A stretch of 64,000 nt of DNA from NCBI GenBank assembly GCA_029931535.1, contig JAQPZY010001432.1:2560001-2624000 (forward strand), given 5' to 3'. Source of the DNA: Margaritifera margaritifera. Lineage: Eukaryota > Mollusca > Bivalvia > Unionida > Margaritiferidae. The notes under the pieces are model-generated. The model ran no database searches. It saw only the letters and a list, made by a program, of their open reading frames with translations, and was not told the DNA's origin. The position numbers were made by a program, and so were the translations under genes. This document shows positions 45,300 through 56,123 of the stretch, piece by piece. Each line of letters opens with the position of its first letter. Position 1 is the first letter of the stretch.

Positions 45300-45925
45300 T
45301 TAACACAAACAGGCACAATTGTCTTACCTCAATACTTATGATCAAAACTAACTCCGACCACTCACTCACTTCACTTGCTGTGAATACTAGTATTTTGTAC
45401 CATATACACCACAGTCACAACATTCTTACCACAATACTTATGATAAAAACTAACTCCAGCTACTCACAAAAATTGCTGAGAATACTGGTATCTTGTACTA
45501 TATACATCACATTCACAATGGTCTTACCGCAATACTTATGATCAAAATTAACCCGAACCTGACATGCACTTGCTAAGAGTACTAGTATCTTGTAGTGCAG
45601 CTATGAATACTAGTATCTTGTAGTGCACACACCAGTCACAATAGTCTTGCCACAATACTTACTATCAAAACTAATCCCAACCACTTAATACATGCACTTC
45701 CTAAGAATACTGATAACTTGAACTGTATACGACACAGTCACAACAGTCTTACCACTATACTTATGATAAAAAAAACTAGCCCCAACCACTCACACACTTG
45801 CTGAGAATACTGGTATCTTGTACTGTATACACCAGTCACAATTGTCTTACCGCAATACTTATGTTCAAAACTAACCCCAACCCCTAATGCACTTGCTGAC
45901 AATACTGATATCTTGTACTGTATAC
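45300..45925 (+). repeat. ~105-bp tandem repeat, about six units
   Basis: Units contain GTCTTACC(G/A)CAATACTTATG AT(C/A)AAAACTAAC(T/C)CC, CCACTCAC, CTTGCTGAGAATACT(A/G)(G/T)TATCTTGTACT and ATACACCACAGTCACAA. Confidence 0.8.
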
Positions 45926-46905
45926 ACCACAGCTAATTTGTCTGATTTTATTTTCCTGCAAATCACATCTTAGTCTCAGCCTGCCCAGAAGCTGTTTTTT
46001 TTTTGTTCTGCATGTTGATGAAAGCCAAAGCAGGCTGGGTGAGATGTGTAATATACAGTATTTGTAGCAATACCCCAAAACTTGGAGAACAAGCACTAAA
46101 ATTTAGTTTTTCTTCCTTGTTAACATAATTCCAATTTTCACTGAATTCTATGAAATAATTCTCTAGTTATTATATTAAAGACAAACACCAGAGAAATTAC
46201 AGATAACATTTGGCTATAGTAGTTGGGGTAAAGATCAATTACAGATGGATAGATAAAAGGGTGATATTAGCAAACCAGAATTAAACTACAAAAACAAATC
46301 AAAAGGTAATAAATAATAAGATAACTGAGGTAGACATCATGCAACATGCAAATAAAATAAGCATATAATTTGATATATTCCTATATAATTAAACCAGTTG
46401 ATGCTGGTTTAAGGCTTGCAATTTGTAACTGGCTGGTTTCATATATCAGAATTTTATGTTCGAAATGAGCGTAGTTTCATACTTTTTTGAAAATTCCTAT
46501 TTTGTGGGTAATTTATAAATAATTCATTTATTTGGTGATGGATTGTGTATGAATAACAGTAACATGTGTTTGTGACATTCATACCTTTGCATGAACCAAA
46601 ACAAAATGTCATTTTACCCCTAAATCTCTTGGTTCAAATTCCTCACAAGTGTCCTAGAAAACTTTTTTAACTTCGCAAACCAAGCATTTTACCCATATTC
46701 AATGTATCATAACTCTTCTGTAACTTATATTTTGCATAATGTGCCATAAATATGTCTTTAATAATCTAGTCCTAGATACCTTCAAACTTCCTGGTGGACT
46801 GAATATGATAACTCTCAGTTGCAGGGATCAATTTGGAGCAATCAAGTTTTTCCTGGATCTTCATGGATTCCACATTCCAACTGTATACTATGCTGCCTGT
46901 AATTG
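45926..46905. other. No recognised feature
   Basis: Intronic AT-rich DNA; no gene or clear repeat. Confidence 0.5.
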
Positions 46906-46908
46906 AAA

Positions 46909-47757
46909 CAAATCATCCAAGATGCTATTGAATCTACTTATCTCTTGACACAAATCATGTATGATGCTACTGAATCTACATATCTCTTGACACAAATCAT
47001 GTATGATGCTACTGAATCTACATATCTCTTGACACAAATCATGTATGATGCTATTGAATCTACATATCTCTTGACACAAATCATGTATGATGCTACTGAA
47101 TCTACATATCTCTTGACACAAATCATGTATGATGCTATTGAATCTACATATCTCTTGACACAAATCATGTATGATGCTATTGAATCTACATATCTCTTGA
47201 CACAAATCATGTATGATGCTACTGAATCTACATATCTCTTGACACAAATCATGTATGATGCTATTGAATCTACATATCTCTTGACACAAATCATGTATGA
47301 TGCTACTGAATCTACATATCTCTTGACACAAATCATGTATGATGCTATTGAATCTACATATCTCTTGACACAAATCATGTATGATGCTATTGAATCTACA
47401 TATCTCTTGACACAAATCATGTATGATGCTACTGAATCTACATATCTCTTGACACAAATCATGTATGATGTTATTGAATCTACATATCTCTTGACACAAA
47501 TCATGTATGATGTTATTGAATCTACATATCTCTTGACACAAATCATGTATGATGCTATTGAATCTACATATCTCTTGACACATATCATGTATGATGCTAC
47601 TGAATCTACATATCTCTTGACACAAATCATGTATGATGTTATTGAATCTACATATCTCTTGACACAAATCATGTATGATGTTATTGAATCTACATATCTC
47701 TTGACACAAATCATGTATGATGTTATTGAATCTACATATCTCTTGACACAAATCATT
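46909..47757. repeat. 42-bp minisatellite, about 20 units
   Basis: Unit ATGTATGATGCTATTGAATC TACATATCTCTTGACACAAA TC. Units differ almost only at GCTATT / GCTACT / GTTATT. Because 42 is divisible by three and the unit lacks stops in three frames, one + and two - frames stay open for 270-287 codons. No flanking start context, splice sites or coding bias supports a gene. Confidence 0.96.
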
Positions 47758-47849
47758 TAGAAAACAAAACTTAAAGGCATGCTTGATTACACACAGTCCT
47801 AATAGATTAAATCTGTGTTTTATTTCAGATCTAATTATTTACATTCCCC

Positions 47850-48180
47850 TTATAATAGTGTTAAAGTGATAACCAAAGAGAAGCTAATGAAATCAAGAAT
47901 ACTACAAGATTTCTGCAGAATTGTACGTCTTGCCTGCTCCATCAGTGCATAATCCAAAAAATACAAGTCCATCAAAGAGACTGACATTCTACTGGTCAAC
48001 AAGAATTTCCAGGAATGCAAGATAAAACTATTTCTTCTTTTTAACTGCTGAGTGTTGAAACCATGTCTGATATTGTTGAGTGATAACAAGATTTTTAAGA
48101 TGGTCATAGTGGTGCCCGTATTGGATATTAGATCACCACAATTTTCAATTAGGACCAATTAGACATCAAAATAAGTTTTT
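47850..48180 (+). repeat. Third, partial copy of the ACAAGAG element
   Basis: TTCTACTGGTCAACAAGAAT TTCCAGGAATGCAAGAT, TGTTGAAACCATGTCTGATA and AAGATGGTCATAGTGG align with the starts of 35717-36330 and 40967 onward. Confidence 0.65.
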
Positions 48181-48229
48181 TAATTGGTGAATACCTCTTG
48201 TCAATATGACCCATATCTGCATACAGAAT

Positions 48230-48475
48230 ATTGGACCAAAAAGAAAACAAAACAAAGATTTGTGTTTGTAAAAAATGTATGCCACAATGCTGACCAAAAA
48301 AGTACAAGTCCAAAAACTTTTTAAAATGTCTACAAAATTTGGAAAATTGCTATAATGGCATGAAAATCTAATTATATCACTGATATATACATATAAAAAT
48401 GCATACCAGATTTCATTTGTCTGCTTCAATTCTTTTTTGCTAAATTTTTTATAAAAGGTTTTATCAACGGAGAAA
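48230..48475 (+). repeat. Fragment of the ~175-bp repeat family found at 54470-55380
   Basis: AAATTGCTATAATGGCATGA, CATACCAGATTTCATTTGTC and TGCTTCAATTCTTTTTTGCT match 54470-55100. Confidence 0.55.
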
Positions 48476-48484
48476 AAGTTCAAA

Positions 48485-48559
48485 TATGTGTGGTCATGAG
48501 TACCACCATTGTTACATTATATACTTGTGTTATCATGAGTACCACCATTGTTACATTAT
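48485..48559 (+). repeat. 39-bp satellite, left part of a split array
   Basis: About two units of GTGTGATCATGAGTACCACC AATGTTACATTATATACTT before the hAT insertion. The array resumes at 50298. Confidence 0.9.
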
Positions 48560-48849
48560 CATACCTGTGACAGAACCAGGATTTCAAACCAGTAGATTTA
48601 CAAATTTTGATCAGTAGATTGGCTTCTAAAAAGGTAGGTTTTTTATCGGCATAAATTTTACGTGTTTTAAGGGGATTCAAAACAAAACAAGTTCATTTTA
48701 TCACATAATATGTACTCTCTTCATATTATAATAAAACACAAATTTTGAACATGATTCAGATTCAGAATCTGATGGAAAATGTTACAATAATAGTTAGTTA
48801 ATATGAGCCAGTATATTGTTAATTAAATGAAAAAGGAAGAGTTGTACAT

Positions 48850-49290
48850 CTCACAGTTCACTGCAAAGATTTTGCATAAAATCCACAGGCATTTTTAGTT
48901 TCCTTCACAAGATCACTGTCTGGTGACCACTGGTGACATTCACTGTGATTGTCAACCTTTACACTTAGCATGCTCTCAATAGTTTTCTGGTCCAGACTTC
49001 CCCTTGAATGACTCTGGATTTTCCGAAGAATGGAGAATGTCCTCTCTGTGTCAGCATTGGAATGTGGCGATGATAGGACAACTACACTCAGTCTGGAAAG
49101 AAGTTCTAACTTAAGTTTTCCTGTTGGTGGGTTTCTGAGGCTGCTGACTGATCTCCAATACTACTCCAAGCTCATTTCACCCCGAGGAGGAAGTTCCTGG
49201 CTTGGACTTGATATGTATTCCTGAGGCTCATTCTCAAGGGCTTGTTTCTCTTCTAGGCTTATGTCCAAAAATCTGTTGGCAAGTTTCACC
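48850..49290 (-). pseudogene. hAT transposase C-terminal dimerisation domain remnant
   Basis: Two - strand frames give VVKLANRFLDISLEEKQALE and, after a shift near 49170, LELLSRLSVVVLSSPHSNAD TERTFSILRKIQSHSRGSLD QKTIESMLSVK. The block P.SNADTER.FS....K...R..L is the signature of the hAT-C dimerisation domain, with the usual conserved Glu-Arg. The frame is broken, and the RNase-H-like catalytic body is missing. Confidence 0.85.
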
Positions 49291-49459
49291 ACTGTAATTA
49301 ATTTTAAACAAATTAGATTTAGACAGTGAAATAAACAGTTAAAAAACACATGATTTTAATAATTTATCCCAACTTTAAAATTAAAATTAAGTAATACATT
49401 TATAACTCGCGGATATTTTTTATCTAGGACTTGAACATAATTTTTGTGCTTTTATGCTT

Positions 49460-49738
49460 ATTTTCTAGAAGTCTGAACTTCACATTAGTAATATCTGGTT
49501 CACTGGTGATGACCTTGGTTGAAACAAACTTTCCCAGAAGCTTTCTTAGCAGCCTGGTCATCTCTACATGTAGATGTCCAATCAATGATTCACCAGCCTA
49601 AAAAGACACAATGCAAAGTCAGGACCTTTGCTACTCGCCTGCACACACTTAAATTCTGGTATCCAAGCATTGTTAAACTTCTTGTAGTATTTCTTAGCTG
49701 GTGGCTTTTTAGCGCTGGGAGAAAGCGTACGTTTCGGC
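49460..49738 (-). pseudogene. hAT transposase N-terminal remnant
   Basis: On the - strand from ATG at 49738: MPKRTLSPSAKKPPAKKYYK KFNNAWIPEFKCVQASSKGP DFALCLF, a basic N-terminus leading into the first cysteines of a BED/TTF-like zinc finger. The downstream frame then jumps to ESLIGHLHVEMTRLLRKLLG KFVSTKVITSEPDI, which belongs to the middle of such proteins. Most of the finger and catalytic domain has been deleted. Confidence 0.7.
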
Positions 49739-50297
49739 ATTTTGACATGAATTGAAAAAAAAATATACAAGCTGCCCTTAAATATTCATCTTAAACCATC
49801 GTGAACAATACAAGAACAATTAAAAGACATCAAATCAAAATACTTACTGAAGTGTTTCTGCCAAGATCATTTTTGGTCGGTCTCTCCGTTTTATCTTCCT
49901 TCCACGTCAGATCGGCCGAGTTTTAATCAAAGACTCATGGATTACCTTTGATCCTTTTATTACTTATAACACCTCAAACAACATCCCGCATTTGGCCTTA
50001 AACTCTCCAAATTACAACAATAAGGTAATCAATTAGCCGCTTCTTTGTACACATGCTAACAATTGTAATCCGACTATTTAGCTACGCATCGTCGAACATT
50101 TCCGGTTCCCAGTAGACTGGTTCTGGCTGGTTTATCTAATGTGTTGATAGAACGCGTAAAAAAAACGGGTTTAAATAAAATAAAAAAATTTCCTTGAAAT
50201 TTTCAAAACCGGTAGATTTCGACTACTAAACGGTATGTGCGGTAGACGGTCTTTAAAACGGTATTTTTGGCCTACCGCCGGTAGAATCACAGGTATG

Positions 50298-50625
50298 CAT
50301 TATATACTTGTGTGATCATGAGTACCACCAACCTTACATTATATACCTGTGTGATCACGAGTACCACCAATGTACATTATATACTTGTGTGATCATGAGT
50401 ACCACCAATGTTACATTATATAACTGTGTGATCATGAGTACCACCAATGTTACATTATATAACTGTGTGATCATGAGTACCACCAATGTTACATTATATA
50501 ACTGTGTGATCATGAGTACCACCAATGTTACATTATATAACTGTGTGATCATGAGTACCACCAATGTACATTATATAACTGTGTGATCATGAGTACCACC
50601 AATGTTACATTATATACCTGTGCAG
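50298..50625 (+). repeat. 39-bp satellite, right part of the split array
   Basis: About eight units of GTGTGATCATGAGTACCACC AATGTTACATTATATAACT. Some units lack two bases (AATGTACATT). Confidence 0.95.
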
Positions 50626-50629
50626 TTTC

Positions 50630-51410
50630 ACGGATGTAGATAGGCCTGATCACATGTCATAAGAGGTGACCGGCAACCTGTTTGCCATGGGATGCATCTC
50701 ATGGTGATGTTCCAACTGAGAAGATCTTAAACTTTATTTTAAAAGAGTGTGGTTTATATAGGAACATTTTCACCTCATATTATCTTTGTTTTGTATGCCT
50801 TATATGGACATTGTTAGCAACATCTTCACCTTTTATCTTTTGTCTCATGCATATTAACTTTTGGTTAAAGACACTTGTCTTCTCTGAAATTTAGGCAATG
50901 GTTTTTGTCTATGCCATTATTGCTACCTAGCATTTGCTTGGCACTATATAGCCACAATTGTGTTGATGTACCATTCAATTCTATACATACATATATACAT
51001 GCATACATACATATATACACACCAACAGACATATAGACAGAAAGACTTACTAATAGACAACAACAATCAAAATTTATATGTAAGAGACTGAGTCAGATTA
51101 ACAGATTGACAAAAGAAAAGCAAACAGACAGCCAGATGGACATTAAAATAACATTAAAAATAACATGACTTTTAAAGTGTTGGTAAAAAGCAATCTGATA
51201 CACCAACACTGTTGGTATATCAAATTGTGATTTGCCCATGGCATATGAATACACATATAATTATGGTTTCTACAGCAGACTATTTATTCTAAACTCTACA
51301 TTAGTGATGGATTTTCACTTCTTAATCACTATTAAAATAATAAAATAACGAGAACAAACATTTATAATCCACACTTTCTAAATGAATTCAACATGGGACA
51401 CTTCTGCTTT
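50630..51410. other. Intron sequence, no gene seen
   Basis: AT-rich, with an ATAC-rich simple stretch at 50985-51020. Nothing else supportable. Confidence 0.5.
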
Positions 51411-51414
51411 TACC

Positions 51415-52160
51415 TTCCCCCCTCTCTCTCCCTTTGTTTCTCTCTCTCTCTCTCTCATGCCATAAGGGACAAAAATATGTGAAAATCTGTGGAGTGAAAG
51501 AGAAAAAAACAATTTGAGCTGGATGAAAACCTCAAAATTTAACTTACACCAAGTAACCTAGAGGAACCCGAGTCATTATAATGGTATGTGTACACTTTCC
51601 ATGGGATCTTTCTACAGTGTTACACAATACCAATGTTACAAAGTTGCAATAGCCTGTTGAGTCGAGACAAGAAGACCATACTGTAAATGTTTTGTTTTTG
51701 TTTCTTAACCTATAATAAGGTTCTAAAACATCTCATTTTTAAATATTAAAAATGTATGAAGGCCCCTCTCCCTCTCTCTCTCACTGTTTTAGTTGGTCAG
51801 TCGGTTTTACCTCAATTAATCCAGATCACTCTGTCTCTATGATAGTAAAACTGACAGACAAATCAATCAACAGAAACAATCTTATTGTCATTATGTCCCC
51901 AACTCCCCATCTTCTCCCCCCCCCCCCCATTGTCAGCCAGCATGTCACTTTTACCTCAGTGCATCCATCTCTCTCTCTCTCTCTCTCTGGACCACTGTCT
52001 CATGCAATGGGAAAAGATGCATGAAAAACAAAAGTAGCAAATTTTCGAATGTGGCATGCAACAATGTCTCTAGACCTGTCATGGTAAAACTGACATACAA
52101 ACTGACCAAGGAAGAGAGAAAGAGAGATGGAGGATAAAAACAACCTTATGGTCGGTAAGC
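51415..52160. repeat. ~260-bp repeat with CT-rich tracts
   Basis: Three tracts of CTCTCTCT (51420-51455, 51768-51782, 51967-51990) are each followed by related words: TCATGCAATGGGAAAAGATG / TCATGCCATAAGGGACAAAA and ACTGACA(G/T)ACAAA(T/C)... A poly-C run is at 51917-51928. Confidence 0.5.
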
Positions 52161-52585
52161 TAGCCATGCAATGTTGATAGTGCTCTACTTTCTTCATTTA
52201 AACTGACTTTCATGTTTTAATTGTGTCTTTTATTCATTTAATCAATAAGAATGAAAACAAAACCTCAAAAAAGAAGCAAATTATCAATTTCCAAAGAGAA
52301 TTGTGAATAGCTGCAGAACTACATTTTGTAACATACACACTAGGCAGGATGTAAAGACTTCACTCCTCCATCAATACACTCTTTCCTGTAATCAATCTTA
52401 ACTCTGTTGGAAATGAAAGTATGAGTATTCATATATGGAATAAATAAAATATATGTATAGTGTGTACAATCTATCTTTGATATACCATTCGTATTATGTT
52501 TCCATTAAAAGGAAATTCAGCAAGCCTTGTTTACTTTTAATGAAAAATGTATACATCTCATCTTACATCAAAGATACGGCTTACA

Positions 52586-52751
<166 letters not shown>

Positions 52752-52761
52752 AATGTTGAAT

Positions 52762-53935
52762 ACTTTATTTTCGTGGGTTTCAAATTTCGTGGTTTAGGTA
52801 AAAAGTGCATATTCAATAGTATGTAATTCCGTGGATCTATCATTTACAAAATTTAAAAAAAAAACAATGATGCATATGTTTCTGTAAGAGTTTCATTCAT
52901 TAATTTCCATGCATTTGTGAGCAAACAGGTTTAATCCGTACTGCAGTTAGTAAGTTCATTCATTAAGATATTTCATTGCTAACATCTGGAGTAAATGCAG
53001 TGATCTTAAATAAAATGTTTACTTCTTTTTCCACACATGTCTGAGCTAACACATTTAATACCACTATTGTAATCTTAAGTAATTAGATTCTCATGTGTTC
53101 TTCAAGATCGATATCAAAGTATAAAGTTCTCAACAATTAGGGATTAGGCACTTGAACAATGCCAATGGCTGTAAACCTCTATTGTTCAAAACAATCCTGC
53201 CAAAATTGCCCCGTGGGAACCCCTTGTTGCTGGGTCGCCTTGATCTTGTGGTCCAAATTTGGATCTATAAAGTTCGGATGTGGTGTTATTAATACTCATA
53301 TTGTGATGCCTGTTGCTGAAGGAATTGTTACAAAATACGCTAATCATAAACTGCAAAGATATGGACAGTGGACATGAACATTCAAATCAGGTCTTGGTTG
53401 ACTTGAAAAATTCTACCCGTAAGCCAATTCATGCAAAGTGGCTTATCTGCACACATGACAAAGTAGCACTTGCAAGAGACCTGATTGAAATGGGTTTTGA
53501 GAAAGCGGGCCTAATCTGCCAATTGTTTATTTAGCAGTTAGTTGATATGTGCAAAAATTTATTTATAATGGGAATAATATGTGCTTTGGGATTTCAAGAA
53601 AGACATGGACAGTGAGTATATCTGCATTTATTACTACACATCAGGTAGTCATTACAACCTGACATGAGTTTTCATGCTCATGAAATTTTTGCATTAGAAT
53701 TAAATTGTAATCAATCAGTTCCAGTGTTCCTCATCATTCATGTACTTATCCTAATGTATATTTTACATTCTCACCACTATAGATAGCCATGGTATTAAAA
53801 CAAATAAAGCAACAGGTGACGCCTTTCAATTGCACATGATGGAGGGGGGTGATAATCGGCTTGGTTAAAATTTTATTGTGACATTAAATTTGTGGTGTAG
53901 TTCACCCACGAAAATTGGAACTTAAAGAATTTAAA
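52762..53935. mobile_element. Possible element bounded by TTCGTGGGTTT-type motifs
   Basis: TTTATTTTCGTGGGTTTCAA ATTTCGTGG at the left and CACCCACGAAAATTGGAACTT at the right are approximate inverted repeats. Such CACGAAA motifs are frequent in bivalve repeats. A frame at about 53159-53534 reads GIVTKYANHK... and VLVDLKNSTRKPIHAKWLIC; I cannot place it in a family. Confidence 0.35.
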
Positions 53936-54387
53936 GTGTTGTACAGCATACATATATATTATACACACACACATGCTAGTGTATAAATGTGCATATGCAA
54001 TTTACTTTTTTTCACAGAGTTAGTTTATTGTATGTTATTCTATGAGGTCAAATATGCAAAAGCATGTACTCATCTTAAAGAATTCCTAGGTGAATCATAA
54101 TACAAATGTTATCTATTTGAGATGCCATGGTCTGCTATGTTGTGTATTAGTAACTATGAATGTTGTTTGAATACATAATCATTTAGAGGAAAAAAAGCAC
54201 TTAGCTAAAGCTTCATGATTTTTCCAAAAATCTGTCTGATGTACATGCAATGCCTGATATCTCCTTTACTCAGTGGCTCATATATTTGTTTTTGTTTCTA
54301 TGCACTCGATATATTTGTCTTTCAATCGATGATGTTTATTTTTTAACTGCTGTAATCTCTGAATAAGAAGAAATATAAAAGTCAGAT

Positions 54388-54425
54388 CACACACACACAC
54401 ACATACATGCATGCATGCATGCATA
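54388..54425. repeat. (CA)n(CATG)n microsatellite
   Basis: A CACACACA run passes into CATG and then CATA units. Confidence 0.9.
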
Positions 54426-54469
54426 CATATATACATACATGAAAAGTCAAAGTCTAAAAAGTAAAAAAT

Positions 54470-55380
54470 TGTGTAAAAAATTCAAAATTGCTCCTATGAC
54501 CTGAAATTCCAATCAGGTCATCTACATATAAAACAAATATTCCTACCAAATTTCACTTGTCTACCTCAAGGAATTTTTATTTAATCTTGCTTTCAAAGTT
54601 TTTTTGTCCAAAAGGTCTAATTAAAAAAAAAAGTTTTAAAAAATGTGTAAATAAATTGAAAAATTAGGCTACAGTCCCCAGAAAATCTACTCAGGTTTTG
54701 AGACCCACTCAAGGTATCTAAACATATAATTTGGCCTGGTTGGTTCAATAGTTTTTGTGGTATCATGCTTACAAGTAAAGTGAATACAAGGTTTTTCTAT
54801 TTAAAAAAATATACATCCCAAAAGTTCAAAAATGTGTATTAAAAAAAATGAAGAAAAAAAAGAAAAAGATCACAATCACCAGAACCATTCAGGTCCTGGA
54901 ACCCACTCAAGATGTCAAAATATCCAATTTGGTCTGGTTTGGATAAATAGTTTCTCAAATAATTGTAAATAAGGTTTTTCAAAAATGTTTCCCAAAAAAA
55001 ATTGCTGTAATGGCCTAAATTTCTAACCAGATTATATACAAATATATGCAAACATGACTACCAAATTTCATTAGTTTACCTCATTGTCTTTTGCTTCATC
55101 ATGCTAAAAAGGTGTTTGTTTAAAAAAAAAGTACAAATCCCAAAAGTTCAAAAATGTATAAAAAAAATTGGAAAATTGCTAACAATGGCCTCAAAGTACC
55201 TCAAGTGATTTTTGATTGATTGTGCTTACAAGGTTTTTGTTAAAAATGTTCAAGTCCACAAAAGTTCAAAAATGTGTCAAATCAAAATTGAAAAAAATAA
55301 GGTCACAATCACTAAAATGTAATGTATTGGGGCCGATTAAAGATTTTAAAAAATCCAATTTGGTCTGACATGGCGTGATA
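54470..55380 (+). repeat. ~175-bp divergent tandem repeat, about five units
   Basis: AAAAAGTTCAAAAATGTGTA, AAAATTGAAAAATTGCT, ATGGCCTGAAATT, CTACCAAATTTCA(T/C)TTG and CTACCTCAAGGAATTTTT recur about every 150-190 bases. A terminal stretch at 55405-55530 has CCAGACAGACAGAACAAACC. Confidence 0.65.
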
Positions 55381-55935
55381 GTTTTTTAGATATTGTGCTT
55401 GCAAAGAAAGTGTGATGGCCAGACAGACAGAACAAACCTAATGTCACCTCTCTTTTGGGATATGGGGATAGAGATAATACGCCTATTACCTTTTATGACT
55501 GAACATGCAACAGTGTAAGAAAAATGGAGCAGAATGCTAAAACTTAATTTATTCACTGAAAGCATACACAAAAAGTCAATGTGACCTACTTTTGGTCAAA
55601 CTGATTAGTAATCCTTAAGATGAATGCATCCATCAAGTTTCATTCCTATACAGCAGTCTGTGACAGAAATATACTGTAAATGCAAAAACTTGACTTGGAC
55701 TTCTATACTACAATTACAACAACAATCCCACTAGTGAAGTAATGCCTACAACTTGCCTATGCTTTGCAGGTGTGACAATAAACTGATAACCTTATGCATG
55801 CATAATCACCTCTAAGTATCATTTTAAGTGACATCTGTCAAAGCCATCACCAAAAACTAAGAAAAAGTTATTTTCTAAAAACGCTGTATATACTGTTAAC
55901 TGGAAGTTCTTAAAACAATCCGAAAGTGAAGTTAC

Positions 55936-56123
55936 CTGGGTAATTGTATGTCCAAACAAACTTGTCTACCTGATGCCTACTGTCCATAGCAGTTACAATA
56001 AATTTACAGGCCACATTGTTATTGGGAGGATCATAGTGGTTCAAAACAGAGAGTTCCCGGTCTGGAGCTGATAGAGAGCACACTGAGATCTGACCCTGCT
56101 TCTGTCCAAACAGTAACTGAGAT
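55936..56123 (-). CDS. Penultimate exon of the same WD40-like protein
   Basis: On the - strand the acceptor TTTCAG ends at 56124 and the donor GTAAC starts at 55935. After one leading base the frame reads SQLLFGQKQGQISVCSLS, then APDRELSVLNHYDPPNNN, VACKFIVTAM, DSRHQVDKFVWTYNYP. There is no stop, and the trailing G joins CA of exon 38609-38167 to give Ala. The pattern GQKQGQISV...DKFVWTY is typical of beta-propeller strands that start and end a WD repeat. No further upstream exon was recognised between 56124 and 64000; the remainder probably lies beyond the right edge, which would place the 71-bp satellite and second DIRS element in another intron. The LRRK1-like label is tentative. Confidence 0.78.

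Larger units (their letters stand above)
48560..50297 (-). mobile_element. Internally deleted hAT-like transposon in a satellite array
   Basis: The ends CATACCTGTGA (48560-48570) and TCACAGGTATG (50287-50297) are exact inverted repeats. CATTAT stands on each side (48554-48559 and 50298-50303), and removal of the element restores the satellite unit. Subterminal words (A/C)C(A/G)GTAGATT lie inside both ends. The - strand holds an N-terminal and a C-terminal piece of a hAT transposase. A 6-bp duplication is short for hAT elements, which normally make 8 bp; boundary bases may have mutated. Confidence 0.82.

Noticed and set aside
46909..47757. CRISPR-like array
   Set aside because: Units are directly adjacent with no unique spacers, and the genome is eukaryotic; this is a minisatellite.
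46888..47760. Open frames of 272-287 codons on both strands
   Set aside because: They follow from a stop-free 42-bp tandem unit; open frames on both strands with the same period are not gene evidence.
50308..50586. 92-codon frame with 13-residue repeats
   Set aside because: By-product of the 39-bp satellite.
53159..53534. Two overlapping + frames as a host gene
   Set aside because: No family recognised, no splice context, and the region is bounded by repeat motifs; left as part of a possible element.
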